Shown piece by piece: positions 62,092-64,000 of a stretch of 64,000 bases of DNA. Both the position numbers and the translations under genes were made by a program. Under the pieces are notes generated by a model. That model did not search any database and was not told the origin of the DNA. It saw nothing but the letters and a program-made list of their open reading frames with translations. The stretch is from Hirudo medicinalis (taxonomy: Eukaryota; Annelida; Clitellata; Hirudinida; Hirudinidae). Position 1 is the stretch's first letter, and every line of letters begins with the position of its first letter. The stretch is taken from positions 65,601 through 129,600 of the forward strand of contig MPNW01000074.1 of assembly GCA_011800805.1 (NCBI GenBank), in the 5' to 3' direction.

Positions 62092-63008
62092 TGGCGCAGT
62101 CGGCAAAAGATTCGATCTTTAGCAAATCTTACAGTTTTCATTTTGATGCTCCAAATCTCGTGAGTGAATGGCGAACCTTCGTTCAGATGTTTCAGGCTTA
62201 TTTAAAAGAGACTGACTCTCTCAATAAACCGGAAGCCATAAAAATCGCAATGCTCATGAGTTTCCTAGGTCACGATGCTATATCCATCTTCAACGAGTTC
62301 ACGTTTAACACTGAGTCTGATTCAAACTGTTTAGAAGTTGTTATCAATAAATTTGAGGCTTATTGCAATCTGAGGAAAAATGTTGTTAGCGAGCGTTTCG
62401 CCTTCTGGCGACTATCACAGCAGGCGGACGAGACAATAGATGCATTTGTATCAAAACTCCAAGAAAAGGCCAGGACTTGTGGGTTTGGAGAGCAATTAGA
62501 AGACTTGATCAGAGACAAGGTCGTGCTAGGGTGTTTAGATGAAACACTTCTAGAAATCTTTCTTCGAGAAGATGATATGTCATTAGAGCAAGTTTTAAAA
62601 ATTTGTCGCTCAGCAGAGTCATCAAAAGCTCAGAAAAAGATCACCTCTGGTCAAACCAATGCAATGATTTTAACTGTTAACCATACTGGATATTCACAAT
62701 CTAATCTCAAAGCAATGGAAGTAGAGCAAAAATTGAAACTATGCAGTAACTGTGGAGGAATCCAGACACCTAGTAAATGCTTAGTAAATAGCAAATTTTG
62801 CTCTGCTTGTGAGAAATCAAATCATTGTGCCCAATTTTGCCAATTCTCTGGAACATCCACAAATCCATCTAGGCATTCAAGATCACTATCTCGACCAACA
62901 CAGAAATTACCCACTATTTGTGAGAACTATTTATACATTCTCATTCTTCATATCATCATGTGGAAGTATGCAAAGCACACTTGCTTTTATATGCAAAATA
63001 TGAGCTAG
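62091..63008 (+). CDS. Gag-like ORF, Ty3/gypsy type, intact
   Basis: 305 codons uninterrupted by stops or frameshifts, with the architecture of Ty3/gypsy (Mag-like) Gag. A capsid-like helical region (~15-190) contains WRTFVQMFQAYLK and KIAMLMSFLGHDA. A CX2CX4HX4C zinc knuckle lies at ~241-254, preceded by a CX2C-rich segment (CSNCGG). The start codon straddles the LTR end and primer-binding site. No protease, RT or integrase follows. The last ~28 codons (after ~276) look unlike Gag. A GTGAGA donor at 62919/62920 in phase 1 would remove them and join the exon at 63450 in phase. Either a 5' fragment of a retrotransposon or a gag-derived host gene. Confidence 0.8.
   Translation: MAQSAKDSIFSKSYSFHFDAPNLVSEWRTFVQMFQAYLKETDSLNKPEAIKIAMLMSFLGHDAISIFNEFTFNTESDSNCLEVVINKFEAYCNLRKNVVSERFAFWRLSQQADETIDAFVSKLQEKARTCGFGEQLEDLIRDKVVLGCLDETLLEIFLREDDMSLEQVLKICRSAESSKAQKKITSGQTNAMILTVNHTGYSQSNLKAMEVEQKLKLCSNCGGIQTPSKCLVNSKFCSACEKSNHCAQFCQFSGTSTNPSRHSRSLSRPTQKLPTICENYLYILILHIIMWKYAKHTCFYMQNMS
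62092..62105 (+). other. Primer-binding site
   Basis: TGGCGCAGTCGGCA follows the LTR end and is complementary to a tRNA 3' end TGCCGACTGCGCCA. This is the tRNA-Ser type used by 17.6/297-like gypsy elements. It overlaps the first five codons of the gag ORF. Confidence 0.7.
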
Positions 63009-63449
63009 ATAAAAATGCTATCTATGGCTATTCCTAATAGAATGTTAATAGAAGCTAATGTTTTATAAATTACTTTTAACTATTGCTGGAAAACTATTAA
63101 GTTTTTGATGATAAGTACAAAAAGTGGTAAAAATTTCTAAATTCGGATATGTAGATAAAAAAAATTAATTTATTTCTCTGCTGTAGACTTTGTAGAAGTT
63201 TTTTAAAAAAATGTGGCAAAAAAAAACACATTTCTTTTTGTAAAAAAATGAAAACATATGCAAGAGTGTTGTAAGCATACTGTTTAAAAGGGGTCTTTAA
63301 AATCAAAACTTTGTGTAGTTACTTAACAAGTTATTCATAATGTACTAGTTTAAGTATTTAATACATTTTAAAGAAGTTTGGCTTGAATTTTCAGAAATTG
63401 ATTAATAAATGGTGATAAATAGACAGTTTATAAATTTACCACTTTTCAG

Positions 63450-63907
63450 ATGTTTCAGAAAGTAATAAGTTAGAATTATCAGAAGTGGAGACTCTCTCAA
63501 ATGATGTCTGCTGTAGCAGCATTTCAAAGGATCTGATGGTATCAATTAGAAGTGTGAAATGTTAAAATATTTAAATAAACTGTCAGCAATTTCTGAAATA
63601 TTGCAAATTCAGTCCCAGCTTCAAAAGAACACAATTTAAAATAATGCCTGGGTTCAAATTTATTTTGTATAATTATAACAGGAAAAATTGATTTTCAAAG
63701 AAGACAAGAGTGTCAGAAAGAAAGACCAGGAAATGGTTCAATCAACAGAGGCCTTGAATTCCAACAGAAGAAAGGACTCAGGCATTTTAGCAAAGGAGGG
63801 GTTAGAGGGATCTTCCAAAGTTGGATGGAACTTTGAAGCTGAGGAGAAAGAGTTGCAAAGTTGCGAGCAACTTGTGTGGTACGAGAACCATCAGCAGGAT
63901 TTAGAAG
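63450..63907 (+). CDS. Two exon-like frames downstream of the gag ORF
   Basis: Exon 63450-63538 has acceptor CACTTTTCAG, starts in phase 1 and ends at ATG|GTATCA in phase 0. It reads polar residues (SESNKLELSEVETLSND). Exon 63682-63907 has acceptor ATAACAG, starts in phase 0 and ends at GAAG|GTGATT in phase 1. It reads a charged segment with FKEDKSVRKKDQEMVQS and ends WYENHQQDLE. The phases chain the gag donor (62919) to both exons and out of the window. No domain recognised. The model rests on splice consensus, phase and composition. Confidence 0.4.
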
Positions 63908-64000
63908 GTGATTTATTGATACTTCCCATATACAATGTTTTACAATGAATATTAACATATCCATTTATATTCACTTTATAATTTGGCCATTATGATTTAT

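Noticed and set aside
63713..63964. Minus-strand 83-codon ORF
   Set aside because: Antisense of the exon-like frame at 63682-63907; the + frame has splice sites in phase with its neighbour.
1..64000. CRISPR arrays, operons, prokaryotic promoters or terminators
   Set aside because: Introns, SINEs, LINEs and animal gene families show this is a eukaryotic genome; no spaced direct repeats of CRISPR type were seen.

Overview
This is invertebrate animal nuclear DNA. It is AT-rich, genes carry many short GT-AG introns, transposon debris is common, and there is one assembly gap (349-486). The gene set is a pedal peptide/orcokinin-like neuropeptide precursor, an Aster/GRAMD1 sterol transporter, a secreted trypsin-EGF-protease-homologue protein, BOP1, and a CEP170-like protein. 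This suggests a protostome, and the FDSI-type neuropeptide points to a lophotrochozoan, possibly an annelid such as a leech. The species call is inference. There is nothing prokaryotic here: no operons and no CRISPR.

Layout. 1-9 kb is gene-poor, with minisatellites, one ~535 bp inverted-repeat element and two SINE fragments. 9.2-10.0 kb holds the main exon of the neuropeptide precursor, with a 901 bp hAT element (8 bp target duplication) 56 bp past its stop. 12.7-14.7 kb is transposon debris. 15.5-18.5 kb holds tentative exons of an unrecognised + strand gene. 19.06-29.65 kb is a complete 18-exon GRAMD1 gene, plus a probable 12 nt microexon. 31.9-33.5 kb is LINE and MITE debris. 33.67-37.9 kb (- strand) is a complete 10-exon protease gene. 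40.0-45.05 kb is a complete 20-exon BOP1. 46.37-60.2 kb (- strand) is a 13-coding-exon CEP170-like gene, tail to tail with BOP1. 61.0-63.9 kb holds an antisense gypsy RNase H fragment, an LTR-like block, an intact gag-like ORF and two downstream exon-like ORFs that join it in phase.

The genes look like independent single-copy loci rather than one pathway. GRAMD1 moves sterol at ER-plasma membrane contacts, BOP1 serves 60S ribosome assembly, CEP170 serves centrosome/microtubule organisation, and the protease and neuropeptide are secreted. Exon boundaries were placed by hand from splice consensus and reading-frame phase. In the four main genes (GRAMD1, protease, BOP1, CEP170) every proposed junction keeps frame. 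The candidates I consider most worth follow-up are the spliced gag-like gene, the new FDSI-type peptide family, the active/inactive tandem protease, and the GRAMD1 microexon.
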